From NCBI GenBank assembly GCA_046262435.1, contig JBHEMT010000071.1, positions 1 through 53,139 on the forward strand: 53,139 nucleotides of DNA, given 5' to 3'. Positions 17,881-26,903 of the stretch are shown in pieces (positions within the stretch are counted from its first letter, which is position 1; the number at the start of each line of letters is the position of its first letter). Below the pieces are notes generated by a model. It had not been told where the DNA came from, ran no database searches, and was given only the letters and a program-made list of their open reading frames with translations. Made by a program: the position numbers and the translations under genes. Origin of the DNA: JBHEMT01 sp046262435 (GTDB lineage: Bacteria; Chloroflexota; Dormibacteria; Aeolococcales; Aeolococcaceae).

Positions 17881-17884
17881 CCAC

Positions 17885-19957
17885 TTGGTCGTACAGCGTT
17901 TCAGTCGGAAGTGGGCGGCGGTGCTGGGCACCCTGACCCTCGCTGTGGCCGCCTGCGGCAGCAGCAACGGAGGAGGAAACAGCAGCAGCGGCTCAGCCTC
18001 CGACACCCCGGTCGCCAATGCCGCCAACGGCGGCGTTCTCAACCTCGGCATCTGGCAGGAGCCCACCTCCTTCCTCGCCGCCGGCATCACCGACTCGCTG
18101 ACCTTCTCCTACCTCGAGGACGCACCGGTGACCGAGGGGCTGCTCTGGTACAAGTCCACCGACGAGACCTCGAGTGCCAAGACCATCGGCGACTACTTCA
18201 AGCCCTGGCTGGCGACTGAGGTTCCCACCGTGTCCAACGGTGACGTCAAGACCAGCGGCTGCACCCCGGTCAAGAAGAACCCGCTGCTCAACTACGACGC
18301 GCTGAGCAGCAGCGGCTCGGCCGCCTCCAGCCCCGGTGCCTCCGGTGACTCCGGCACCGTCAACCCGGCGATGTGCGTCACCTGGAAGCTGCGCGACAAC
18401 GTCACCTGGCACGACGGCACGAAGTTCAGCTCGCACGACGTCTGCGACACCTACCAGTTCTGGTACCTGAAGTACGCGGACAAGAACCCGACAGCGCTGC
18501 TCACCACCACCGGGTGGGACCAGAGCATCGACTGCACCGAGAAGGATCCGCTCACCGCGGTGGTCTCCTTCAAGTCCAAGTACGGTCCCTACCTGGCGCT
18601 TGGAACCGGCGTCTACGGCTTGCTGCCGTCCGCCATCCTCGACAAGGCGTTTGCCGCCGGTGACTCCACCCCGGACCACGCGGCCGCCAACGTCGAGATG
18701 TACAAGGCCACCGTCGACCTCAGCGTCGGCTCCAAGAACCCGTCCGCCTTCAAGGGGTCACAGACCCTCGACCTGATGATGGACGGCACCGGTCCCTTCG
18801 TCTTCGAGTCGGTCGAGGCGGGCAAGGCGATGACCCTGGTCCAGAACAAGAACTACTGGAACAAGGCGCACAAGCCTCACCTCGACGGGCTCACGTTCAA
18901 GGTGCAGTCCGACCTCACCGCCGAGGTGAACGCGGCCAAGGCCAAGGACATCGACCTCGGCTTCGACTACCGCCTCTACAACCTCAAGACCCTGCTCGAC
19001 ACCGCCAAGACGGGTGCGCTGGCGGTCCAGACGATCCCGGACTCCGGTGCCGAGAAGATCGACATGAACACCTGCGCCAACGCGAAGGGCCTGTGCGGCA
19101 CCACTGCCAAGCAGTCGCCGTTCGCCGCTGACAAGAACGTCCGCCGGGCGATTCTCACCGCCATCGACCGCCAGGACATCATCAACTCCCAGGCCGCCGG
19201 CAAGACCGTCATCCCCCAGGACGCCTGGCAGTACCTCGGAATCGAGTACATCAAGGACCCCGCCACCAACCCGCTGACCAAGTACGACCCTGCGGCGGCG
19301 ATGAAGCTCCTCGATGACAACGGCTACAAGCTGAGCCCGTCCTGTGACGGCGGTCAGACCCGCGCCAACGCGGCCGGGAAGTGCCTCGACCTCGACCTGG
19401 GCACCACCTCGAACAACCCGTCGCGCGTCGCCACCGAGTCACTGATCGCCGGCTACCTGCAGAAGGTCGGTATCCACGTGAACACCCCGTTCACCCCGAA
19501 CCTCAAGCCCGGTAAGTTCTTCGGCTCCTTCGCCGATGGTGGGCCGCTGTACACCCACAACTTCGACATGGCCGAGTACACCAACACCGTCTCCAGCCCC
19601 GCGGAGCCGGACGGGTACTACGCCGGCTACCACGCGGACTGCGGCGGCACCTGCCCCGCGGACAACCAGATTCCGGCCGCCGCCAACAAGGGCAACGGCC
19701 AGGACGACACCGGCGAGGACAACGCGGCCCTCGACAAGGAGTTCGACCTGGGCCGGCAGAGCGTCGACCTCAACGAGCGGACCAAGCACTACAAGAAGGT
19801 CGAGGCACTGCTCGCCCAGGACCTTCCTGAGATTCCCCTCTACCAGCAGGTCACGGTGAACAGCTACACCACCAAGCTGCAGCAGTTCAAGCCCAACGAC
19901 CTGGTGTGGGACTACAACAGCTTCGACTGGTTCTGCACCGCGGGTGCTTGCCATTAG
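17885..19957 (+). CDS. Dipeptide/oligopeptide ABC transporter substrate-binding lipoprotein
   Basis: SBP_bac_5-type solute-binding lipoprotein of ~690 residues, longer than the usual 500-600. The signal ends in TLAVAAC with the lipobox Cys, then a Gly/Ser/Asn linker. Family features are NLGIWQEPTSF, WKLRDNVTWHDGTKFSSHDV, GTGPFVFESVEAGKAM, the DKNVRRAILTAIDRQDI segment and EIPLYQQVTVNSY near the end. The mature part contains about 12 further cysteines in addition to the lipid Cys, some close together (TCANAKGLC, DCGGTC, FCTAGACH), suggesting several disulfides; this is unusual for the family. Start TTG 17885 is supported by a well-placed GGGAGGTGG; ATG 17849 would add 12 residues. First gene of the importer, separated from the permeases by a strong hairpin and a second promoter. 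Confidence 0.92.
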   Translation: MVVQRFSRKWAAVLGTLTLAVAACGSSNGGGNSSSGSASDTPVANAANGGVLNLGIWQEPTSFLAAGITDSLTFSYLEDAPVTEGLLWYKSTDETSSAKTIGDYFKPWLATEVPTVSNGDVKTSGCTPVKKNPLLNYDALSSSGSAASSPGASGDSGTVNPAMCVTWKLRDNVTWHDGTKFSSHDVCDTYQFWYLKYADKNPTALLTTTGWDQSIDCTEKDPLTAVVSFKSKYGPYLALGTGVYGLLPSAILDKAFAAGDSTPDHAAANVEMYKATVDLSVGSKNPSAFKGSQTLDLMMDGTGPFVFESVEAGKAMTLVQNKNYWNKAHKPHLDGLTFKVQSDLTAEVNAAKAKDIDLGFDYRLYNLKTLLDTAKTGALAVQTIPDSGAEKIDMNTCANAKGLCGTTAKQSPFAADKNVRRAILTAIDRQDIINSQAAGKTVIPQDAWQYLGIEYIKDPATNPLTKYDPAAAMKLLDDNGYKLSPSCDGGQTRANAAGKCLDLDLGTTSNNPSRVATESLIAGYLQKVGIHVNTPFTPNLKPGKFFGSFADGGPLYTHNFDMAEYTNTVSSPAEPDGYYAGYHADCGGTCPADNQIPAAANKGNGQDDTGEDNAALDKEFDLGRQSVDLNERTKHYKKVEALLAQDLPEIPLYQQVTVNSYTTKLQQFKPNDLVWDYNSFDWFCTAGACH

Positions 19958-20005
19958 ACGCACCCTGAGGCGGCGGTCCAGCCGCTGACAGGTGCAACGT
20001 GGGGA

Positions 20006-20029
20006 GGGCCCCGGCCGGTGCCGGGGCCC
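20006..20029 (+). terminator. Strong hairpin after the substrate-binding protein gene
   Basis: A perfect ten-base stem (GGGCCCCGGC / GCCGGGGCCC) with loop CGGT, followed by TTCTCT, lies 48 bases after the stop. It is either an intrinsic terminator or a partial terminator/3'-end stabiliser that lets the binding protein exceed the permeases. Confidence 0.75.
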
Positions 20030-20055
20030 TTCTCTGCCCTCGCCGTGACTCGCCG

Positions 20056-20084
20056 CTGAACCGCGTTCGGAGCGGCGGTATACT
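20056..20084 (+). promoter_or_regulatory. Promoter of the permease/ATPase genes
   Basis: A -10 element TATACT (20079-20084) lies 17 bases downstream of CTGAAC (20056-20061, three of six matches to TTGACA). It sits after the terminator-like hairpin and 45 bases before the permease GTG. The -10 is good; the -35 is weak. Confidence 0.5.
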
Positions 20085-20107
20085 CGCCCCACGCAGGCCG
20101 TGGGGCG
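20085..20107. promoter_or_regulatory. Nine-base palindrome at the transcription start of the permease genes
   Basis: Perfect inverted repeat CGCCCCACG / CGTGGGGCG with spacer CAGGC begins directly after the TATACT element, so it covers the expected +1. This is a typical repressor position; as RNA it would form a 5'-terminal hairpin. Confidence 0.45.
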
Positions 20108-20128
20108 CTCTGGGAGAGGTGGTCGCCA

Positions 20129-21181
20129 GTGTGGAGGTACGTCGTCCGCCGACTGCTTCTGGGTGTGATGACCGTGGTGGCGATCAGCTTTGTGGTCTTC
20201 ACCCTCTCCTACCTGCTGCCGGAGAAGCCCTACGCGGCGCTGGTCAACCGGCCCAACCAGTCGCAGGCCAGCAAGGACCGAATCCTGCATCGCTTCGGGG
20301 CTGACAAACCGTTCCTCGGCCAGTACGGCGTGTTTGCCAGGAACCTCACCAAGCCGTTGTGGACCTGGGCCTTCTGCTCACCCGACGGAGTGGACAACTA
20401 CAGGGCCTGCGCCCCGCACCGCCCCGAACCGCCCGACCTGGGGGAGTCGGTCGACCTCCACGACTCGGTGGCCCATGCCATCGCACTGCGCGCCCCGGCC
20501 ACCATCGTGCTGATGGGCAGCTCGTACATCTTCCAGTTGCTGATCGCCATCCCCATCGGAGTGCTCAGCGCGGTGCGGCAGTACAGCAAGCTTGACAACG
20601 TGGTGACCACCCTCTCCTTCGTGGGCATCTCGCTGCCGAACTACTGGTTCGCCTCGCTGCTGATCTTCGCCTTCGCCATCCCTCACGGCACCCACGCCGG
20701 CGTCCTGCCGGTGGGCGGGACGGGCGACCTGTCCTTCACCGCGCACGGTCTTGCCGACGTGTCCGTGCACCTGGTGCTCCCGGTGATCGTGCTCGCCGTC
20801 CAGGGCATCGCCGTCTATGCCCGGTACACGCGCTCCTCGATGCTCGACGTGCTCAGCCAGGACTACGTGCGCACCGCCAAGGCGAAGGGCCTCAGCGGCC
20901 GCGCGGTGGTGCTGCGCCATGCATTCCGCAACTCGCTGCTCCCACTGATCACCCTGTTTGGCCTCGAACTGCCCCAGCTCTTCGTGGGCGCGGTGATCAC
21001 CGAGTTCGTCTTCAACTGGCACGGCATGGGGCAGCTCTTCGTCAACCAGATCGAGGCCAACGACCTGCCCACCGTGGTCGGTCTGGTGCTGGTGCTCAGC
21101 GTCTTCGTGGTGATCGGCAACCTCTGCGCCGACCTCGCCTACACCAAGGCCGACCCGCGCATCAGCTACGAGGCGGCCTAG
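20129..21181 (+). CDS. dppB: Peptide ABC transporter permease (DppB/OppB type)
   Basis: Inner-membrane permease, 350 residues. TM1 is at the N-terminus (RRLLLGVMTVVAISFVVFTLSYLLP). The cytoplasmic EAA loop reads YVRTAKAKGLSGRAVVLRHAFRN, and the end has the normal TKADPRISYE. Between TM1 and TM2 the extracytoplasmic loop carries an insert with two cysteines (FCSPDG and YRACAPH), not typical of the family and matching the Cys-rich binding protein. GTG 20129 is preceded by GGGAGAGG nine bases upstream. The next permease starts two bases after the stop. Confidence 0.93.
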   Translation: MWRYVVRRLLLGVMTVVAISFVVFTLSYLLPEKPYAALVNRPNQSQASKDRILHRFGADKPFLGQYGVFARNLTKPLWTWAFCSPDGVDNYRACAPHRPEPPDLGESVDLHDSVAHAIALRAPATIVLMGSSYIFQLLIAIPIGVLSAVRQYSKLDNVVTTLSFVGISLPNYWFASLLIFAFAIPHGTHAGVLPVGGTGDLSFTAHGLADVSVHLVLPVIVLAVQGIAVYARYTRSSMLDVLSQDYVRTAKAKGLSGRAVVLRHAFRNSLLPLITLFGLELPQLFVGAVITEFVFNWHGMGQLFVNQIEANDLPTVVGLVLVLSVFVVIGNLCADLAYTKADPRISYEAA

Positions 21182-21183
21182 CG

Positions 21184-22152
21184 ATGGCGGTCAGTGCCCC
21201 CGCGGCGACGCCCGCCCCGGCTGCTCCCGCCGTCGACTTCGACGTCACCAAGGAGATCGGCTACTACCAGCTGGTCTGGGCTCGCTTCAAGTCTCGCCGG
21301 GTGGCGTTGGTCAGCGTGGTCGTGCTCGTCGTCCTGGGCCTCGCCTGCGGGCTGAGCGCGATCATCGAGGACTGGGGGGTGACCCAGCGCCTGGTCACGG
21401 ACCACAACATCGTCTGGCTGCGGCCTGACTTCGTCGACACCGCTCATCAGTTCGGCCAACCTTTCCAGGGTGGTCATCCGTTCGGCACGGATGAGGTGGG
21501 CCGGGACCTCTTCCACCGCACCCTCGCCGGGGGTCGGATCAGCCTGGCGGTCGGCTTTCTGGCGATGTTCGCCACCATCCTGATCGCCACCACCCTGGGA
21601 GCCATCAGTGGCTTCATCGGTGGAACGGTGGACAGCGTGATCACCGCGGTGACCAACGCGGTGCTGTCGGTCCCCGGGATCATGATCCTGGCGGTGTTCG
21701 GCAAGGTTTTCGGCCAGGGGTTCTTCACCGTGGTTCTCGGTATCTCCCTGGTCTCCTGGCCCTACACCTCGCGCATCGTCCGCTCGGTGGTGCTCTCCCT
21801 GCGCGAAAAGGAGTTCGTCGAGGCAGCGCGCTCCCTGGGCACGCAGCGCATGCGCATCGTCCTGCGCCACATCCTGCCCAACGTGCTTGGACCCATCGTG
21901 GTGTCGGCCTCGCTAACCATCGGTTCGGCGATCCTGCTGGAGTCGGCGCTCTCATTCCTCGGGATCGGGATCGGCGAGCCCACCTCGTCCTGGGGCTCGC
22001 TTCTCAACCACGGTTACCGCGCGATCACCAGCGAGGGCGACTTCTTCTACGCGCTATGGCCCGGCCTGCTCATCCTGCTCTCGGTGCTCTGCTTCAACTA
22101 CATTGGCGACGCCCTGCGCGACGCCTTCGACCCTCGCTCGCTGGAGCGCTGA
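21184..22152 (+). CDS. dppC: Peptide ABC transporter permease (DppC/OppC type)
   Basis: Second permease subunit, 322 residues. It has the OppC N-terminal domain (YYQLVWARFKSRRVALVSVVVLV), the family motif HPFGTDEVGRDLFHRTLAGGRISL, and the EAA loop EFVEAARSLGTQRMRIVLRHILPN. The C-terminal ALRDAFDPRSLER is standard. A short Ala/Pro-rich leader precedes the first domain. Its stop overlaps the ATG of the first ATPase as TGATG. Confidence 0.94.
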   Translation: MAVSAPAATPAPAAPAVDFDVTKEIGYYQLVWARFKSRRVALVSVVVLVVLGLACGLSAIIEDWGVTQRLVTDHNIVWLRPDFVDTAHQFGQPFQGGHPFGTDEVGRDLFHRTLAGGRISLAVGFLAMFATILIATTLGAISGFIGGTVDSVITAVTNAVLSVPGIMILAVFGKVFGQGFFTVVLGISLVSWPYTSRIVRSVVLSLREKEFVEAARSLGTQRMRIVLRHILPNVLGPIVVSASLTIGSAILLESALSFLGIGIGEPTSSWGSLLNHGYRAITSEGDFFYALWPGLLILLSVLCFNYIGDALRDAFDPRSLER

Positions 22153-23222
22153 TGCCCGCCGCCGCCGACGACGACGTCATCCTCAGCATCGAGAACCTGC
22201 GCACCCAGTTCTTCACCAACGACGGCGCGGTGCGCGCGGTCGACGGGGTGACCTACCGGGTGCGCCGCGGCGAGACCCTTGGCCTGGTCGGCGAGTCGGG
22301 GTGCGGCAAGTCGATCACCGCGATGACCGTGATGGGGCTGCTCACCAAGCCGGGCCGCCCCGTCGCCGGCCGGGTGTTCTTCGAGGGGCGCAACCTGCTG
22401 GAGCTCCCCGCCGACGAGATGGAGGCGCTGCGCGGCAACGACATCGCGATGATCTTCCAGGAGCCGATGACCGCGCTCAACCCGGTCTTCCGGGTCGGAG
22501 ACCAGATCGCCGAGAGCATCCGCCGCCACCTTGGCCTCAGCGACGAGGACGCGCGCAAGCGCGTGGTGGAACTGTTCGAGAGGGTGCGCATTCCGTCCCC
22601 CGAGCGGCGGGGGCTCGACTATCCCCACCAGCTCTCGGGGGGCATGCGGCAGCGGGTGATGATCGCCATGGCGCTGGCCTGCAACCCCAAGCTGCTCATC
22701 GCCGACGAGCCCACCACCGCGCTGGACGTCACCATCCAGGCGCAGATCCTGGCGCTCATCGACGACCTCAAGCGGACTGAGAACATGGCGGTGATCATGA
22801 TCACCCACGATCTCGGGGTGATCGCCGAGGTGGCCGACGAGGTGGCCGTGATGTACGCCGGCAAGATCGTCGAGCAGGCTTCGGTGGAGGAGATCTTCGC
22901 CTCGCCCAAGCACCCCTACACGCGCGGGCTGCTGGCGTCGATACCCTCGCAGAGCAAGCTCGGGGCGCGACTGGACGCGATCCGCGGGGTGGTGCCCCAC
23001 CCGCTCAACCTGCCGCCGGGCTGTTCGTTTGCGCCGCGCTGTCCCGACCGATTTGAGGATGGCACGTGCGACGTCGCCTTCCCCGCCCTGGAGCAGACCA
23101 GCCCCAACCACCGGGTCGCCTGCTACCTCTATTCGGAGAAGCAGGACGAGGTCCGCGGCCCGGCTGCTGATGTGGCGGTGGATCCGAGCAGCCCGGTGGC
23201 CGAGGAGGTGCTCGGCGCGTGA
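22152..23222 (+). CDS. dppD: Peptide ABC transporter ATPase (DppD/OppD type)
   Basis: Nucleotide-binding subunit of 356 residues. Walker A GESGCGKS, Q-loop FQEPMTALNP, signature LSGGMRQRV, Walker B LLIADEPTTALD and H-loop MITHDLGV are all present. The C-terminal oligopeptide-transporter extension has CSFAPRCPDR and a further Cys pair, as in proteins of this family that bind an iron-sulfur cluster. ATG 22152 is used; the upstream frame overlaps dppC. The stop overlaps the next gene as GTGA. Confidence 0.94.
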   Translation: MPAAADDDVILSIENLRTQFFTNDGAVRAVDGVTYRVRRGETLGLVGESGCGKSITAMTVMGLLTKPGRPVAGRVFFEGRNLLELPADEMEALRGNDIAMIFQEPMTALNPVFRVGDQIAESIRRHLGLSDEDARKRVVELFERVRIPSPERRGLDYPHQLSGGMRQRVMIAMALACNPKLLIADEPTTALDVTIQAQILALIDDLKRTENMAVIMITHDLGVIAEVADEVAVMYAGKIVEQASVEEIFASPKHPYTRGLLASIPSQSKLGARLDAIRGVVPHPLNLPPGCSFAPRCPDRFEDGTCDVAFPALEQTSPNHRVACYLYSEKQDEVRGPAADVAVDPSSPVAEEVLGA

Positions 23223-25183
23223 GCCTCACCTACCTGCAGCCCAACCCTTCAACCATGCGGGTGGCGCGGGCCCTGGTGGCCACCCAGGAGTTCGTTCTCG
23301 CCCTGCTCACCGCTGTTGTGTTCTTCAGCGCCGACACCACCCTGCTCGTGATTCCGTGCCTGGTCGGCCTGGTGGCCCTGGTGCTGGCCAGCAACCGGCT
23401 GCGGGGCATGCGCCGCGACGGACTCGTCGTACTCCTGGCCGTCGAAGCGGGGCTTGTACTCGGCGGGGTGGTTGCGGTCGCCAGGGGCGCCTCGTCCCTC
23501 GCGGGGGTCACCGCGGTCCTCGCCATCGCCATCGCCGTGCTTGTGTTGCTGCCCCAGTCACTGCGCGCCTTCCGCCCGGTCGAGTACCACCGCGAGCAGA
23601 CCTCGCCCCCGGCGGCTCCTGCCCCGGGGGACACGGCACCGCGCACCAGCCTCGACGTGCTCGCCGAGGAGGCGGTGGTGCTCGATGCCGACCGCGAGGC
23701 GGAGAGCGGAGCCATCGCCGCCCCGCCGACGGCGGAGGCAGCGCTGCGCCGCCGCGACACTCCGATTGGAGCCCTGCTCACCATGGTGTTGACCGCCCTG
23801 CTTGCTCTGGGGCTGGCCCTGGTAATGGTCAAGGACGCGCTGAGCTCGCGGTCCGGTAACGGTTCGTTCGACTACGCGGGGGGGTTCGCTTTGGTCAGCC
23901 TGGCGGTGCTGGCCGTTGTCCTCGGCGTGCTCGCCTACAACCTGCGCCACCTGTCCAACGGGGTCCGCGTGGCCACCCTGGTGGTGCTCGCCGGCACGGT
24001 GCTGCTGCTCGTCGTCCTCGACACCCGTGCGCACCACCTGCGCGCGCCGACGCTGGCTGCCATCGTGGTCCTGGTGGTGGCCCTGGCCGGGCTGGTGGGC
24101 GACCCGCGTGCCCGCCGCGCGTACCGGCTCGGTCCCTTCGTACAGCCCCCCGCTGTGGAGCTGCCTCCGGACGTCCTCTACGAGATTCGCGAGCTGCGCA
24201 AGCACTACCCGGTCAAGGGTGGCTTCCTCGGCAACACGGTCGCGGAGGTCCAGGCGGTCACCGATGTCAGCCTCACCATCCGCCGTGGCGAGACGCTCGG
24301 CTTGGTGGGCGAGTCGGGTTGCGGCAAGACCACGATGGGGCGTCTGCTGTTGCGGCTGATCGAACCCACCGCCGGACAGCTGCTCTATGAGGGCCGTGAC
24401 CTGCGCTCGCTGCCCTACGAGGAGATGAAGCAGCTGCGCTCCAAGATGTCGATCATCTTCCAGGACCCGTACGCATCGCTCAACCCGCGGCTGCCCATCG
24501 GCGACATCATCGGCGAGGGGCTCTACAACGCGGGGATGCGCAACGCGGCGCAGCGGGAGACGCGGGTCGCCGACATGCTGGAGCGGGTCGGGCTGCGCAA
24601 GTACTACATCAACCGCTACCCCCACGAGTTCAGCGGCGGCCAGCGGCAACGAATCGGCATCGCCCGCGCCCTGGTCACCGAACCAACGTTCGTTGTCGCC
24701 GACGAACCGGTCTCGGCGCTGGACGTCTCCATCCAGTCGCAGGTGCTCAACCTGCTCAAGGACCTGCAGGATGAGTTCAAGCTCACCCTGGTGTTCATCT
24801 CCCACAACCTCCAGGTGGTGCAGCACGTCAGCGACCGGGTGGGGGTGATGTACCTCGGCAAGCTGGTCGAGCTGGCGCCGGCTCACGAGCTCTATGCCCG
24901 GCCCAAGCATCCCTACACCCAGGCGCTGCTCTCGGCGATCCCCATGCCAGATCCCACGCGGCGGCGGGAGCGAATCCTCATCCGCGGCGACGTGCCCTCG
25001 GCAATCAACCCGCCCACCGGCTGCCGGTTCCACACCCGGTGCCCGCTCGCTCAGGAGATCTGCGCCAGGGAGGAGCCGCTGCTCGAGCCAAAGGGGGGCG
25101 ACGAACTCCATCTCGCTGCCTGTCACTTCTCGGACACCGCGGCCGCGGAGGAGCTGGCGGCCCGGGCCGCGGTGACCGCCTAG
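23219..25183 (+). CDS. DppF-type ATPase fused to a large N-terminal membrane domain
   Basis: A 654-residue protein about twice the length of normal DppF (~330). The C-terminal half (from ~315, PPDVLYEIRELRKHYP) is a complete OppF/DppF ATPase: Walker A GESGCGKTT, FQDPYASLNPR, signature FSGGQRQRI, Walker B FVVADEPVSALD, FISHNLQVV, and the CRFHTRCPLAQEIC cysteine tail. The N-terminal half has about eight hydrophobic spans in two groups of four (~22-110 and ~183-287), separated by a ~60-residue hydrophilic linker, with no recognised domain. Start GTG 23219 overlaps the dppD stop (GTGA), which argues for the full-length frame; no internal start with a ribosome binding site was seen near the ATPase. 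Its presence as one open frame is direct; the role of the membrane part is unknown. Confidence 0.9.
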   Translation: MSLTYLQPNPSTMRVARALVATQEFVLALLTAVVFFSADTTLLVIPCLVGLVALVLASNRLRGMRRDGLVVLLAVEAGLVLGGVVAVARGASSLAGVTAVLAIAIAVLVLLPQSLRAFRPVEYHREQTSPPAAPAPGDTAPRTSLDVLAEEAVVLDADREAESGAIAAPPTAEAALRRRDTPIGALLTMVLTALLALGLALVMVKDALSSRSGNGSFDYAGGFALVSLAVLAVVLGVLAYNLRHLSNGVRVATLVVLAGTVLLLVVLDTRAHHLRAPTLAAIVVLVVALAGLVGDPRARRAYRLGPFVQPPAVELPPDVLYEIRELRKHYPVKGGFLGNTVAEVQAVTDVSLTIRRGETLGLVGESGCGKTTMGRLLLRLIEPTAGQLLYEGRDLRSLPYEEMKQLRSKMSIIFQDPYASLNPRLPIGDIIGEGLYNAGMRNAAQRETRVADMLERVGLRKYYINRYPHEFSGGQRQRIGIARALVTEPTFVVADEPVSALDVSIQSQVLNLLKDLQDEFKLTLVFISHNLQVVQHVSDRVGVMYLGKLVELAPAHELYARPKHPYTQALLSAIPMPDPTRRRERILIRGDVPSAINPPTGCRFHTRCPLAQEICAREEPLLEPKGGDELHLAACHFSDTAAAEELAARAAVTA

Positions 25184-25186
25184 CCC

Positions 25187-26848
25187 TTGGCCGGCTCTGG
25201 GGAGGGTCCATCGGGGGGGCCCGCCGACTGGCCGTCGGTCGCGACCCCGGCGTCAAGCGGGCGGCCACCCGCCGCGTGGCTCGACCGGCTGGCGGTGGGA
25301 CGATCCTGGCTCCCTGCGATCCTGGCCGCGGCGCTTGTCGTGGTCCTGCACCTGGTCGGTCTGGGGAGTGCCCCGCCCGGCCTCTACAACGACGAGGCCT
25401 CGATCGGCTACAACGCGTGGTCGATCGCCCACACCGGCCTCGACGAGCACGGCGCTCACCTGCCGCTGTTCTTCCAGGCGTTTGGCGAGTACAAGAGTCC
25501 CGTCTACATCTACTCGCTGGCGCCTCTGACCTGGGTGGGGACGCTCTCGCCGGCGCTGGTGCGCCTGCCCGCCGCGCTCAGCGGCATCGCGATTGCGTTG
25601 CTCGCCGGCTGGCTCGCCCTGCGCTGCACCCGCTCGCGCGCCGCAACCGCCCTGACCGTGCTCAGCGCCGGCCTTGAGCCCTGGCTGTGGAGCGACAGCC
25701 GGGTCGCCTTCGAACCCATCGAGATGGTGCTGCTGCTGCTCCTGGCGGTGGTGCTCCTTGCCCGGCAGCCATCGCCACGCGGCATCGACTTCGCCCTGGC
25801 GGGTGGCGCCATCGCACTCAGCGCGTACACCTACAGCTCGGCGCGACTCTTCGGAGCGCTGTTCGCCGCGGCCGTCCTCTCCGTGCACTACGCGGGCGGG
25901 CGACGGCGGCGGACACCTGGCTGGTGGTTGCTCATCCCCGGGGTGGGGGCCGGGTACCTCGGTCTGCTGGTCTATGAACGAGCCCATCCCGGGACCCTCC
26001 TCGCCCGCTACAGCGCGATCAGCATCGGCAGCGACGGCGCGGGCGGCCTGGTGCTGCTCGGCAGGTTCGCCAGCAATTACCTGGAGTACGTCGGCCCGTC
26101 CTTCCTCTTCACCCACGGCGACGCCAACCCGCGGCACAACAGCGGGTTCGGCGGCATGCTCTCCGTGGCCATCCTCCCGGTGCTGCTGCTCGGGCTCGTG
26201 GCGCTGGCGAGGCGCCGGCGCGAGCGTTTTGCCCGGCTGGTGCTCCTCGGTCTCGTCCTCGCCCCGGTCCCGGCCGCGCTCACCGCCGAGGGGACACCGC
26301 ACGGCCTGCGGGCCACCACCATGCTGCCCTTCCTGATCGTCGCCATCGCCGTCGGCTGGGCGGAGGTGGCGAGGCTGCTGGCGGGCCACCGCGGACTCGC
26401 CGTCGCGGCCGGCCTGCTCGTGCTGAGCGGCTATGGCAGCTATCTGTGGGACTACACCGCCGAGTATCCCGGCCGGTCGGTGCTGGCCTGGGACACCGGC
26501 GAGGCCCGGGCCATCGCCGACGCCCACAGGCTCGCGGGCGGACATCGCGTCCTCGTCTCCACCACGCTGGACCAGGCCTACATTCAGGCCCTGTTCGTGC
26601 TTCGTCCCAGCCCGGCCGGCTACAACCGCAGTGGGTTGGGCGTGGCCGGGGTGCAACTGGCCTCCGGACAGGACGTCGGCGGGCTCGCACGGTCAGGAGA
26701 CACCCTGGTCCTTGCGCCGAGTGACCCGGTCCCAAGCGGCGCTCGCCTCGTCGAACAGCTCACCTACCCCATCGATCGGCACAGCTATGAGATCGCCGTG
26801 TCCGCCGCCGCACCGGTCGCCCTGCCCTCGGTCTGGCAGCAGCCCTGA
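25187..26848 (+). CDS. GT-C type membrane glycosyltransferase-like protein
   Basis: A ~553-residue polytopic membrane protein with about 10-12 spans. The first extracytoplasmic loop contains LYNDEASIGYNAW; the Asp-Glu pair in this position is the catalytic signature of ArnT/PMT-like GT-C glycosyltransferases that use polyprenyl-phosphate sugars. The C-terminal ~100 residues (GHRVLVSTTLDQAYIQALFVL onward) form a soluble domain with strand/helix pattern. TTG 25187 lies three bases after the importer stop; GTG 25295 is a possible shorter start just before the first membrane span. Acceptor and sugar are unknown. Confidence 0.72.
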   Translation: MAGSGEGPSGGPADWPSVATPASSGRPPAAWLDRLAVGRSWLPAILAAALVVVLHLVGLGSAPPGLYNDEASIGYNAWSIAHTGLDEHGAHLPLFFQAFGEYKSPVYIYSLAPLTWVGTLSPALVRLPAALSGIAIALLAGWLALRCTRSRAATALTVLSAGLEPWLWSDSRVAFEPIEMVLLLLLAVVLLARQPSPRGIDFALAGGAIALSAYTYSSARLFGALFAAAVLSVHYAGGRRRRTPGWWLLIPGVGAGYLGLLVYERAHPGTLLARYSAISIGSDGAGGLVLLGRFASNYLEYVGPSFLFTHGDANPRHNSGFGGMLSVAILPVLLLGLVALARRRRERFARLVLLGLVLAPVPAALTAEGTPHGLRATTMLPFLIVAIAVGWAEVARLLAGHRGLAVAAGLLVLSGYGSYLWDYTAEYPGRSVLAWDTGEARAIADAHRLAGGHRVLVSTTLDQAYIQALFVLRPSPAGYNRSGLGVAGVQLASGQDVGGLARSGDTLVLAPSDPVPSGARLVEQLTYPIDRHSYEIAVSAAAPVALPSVWQQP

Positions 26849-26903
26849 TCCCCGCGGGAGCCGGGGACTGGCGCTTGGTATCGTGACCTGCATGGAGGGA
26901 CGG

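Noticed and set aside
15649..18219. Long open frame antisense to the histidine kinase
   Set aside because: It mirrors the kinase codons, contains no domain, and is a common artefact at this GC content.
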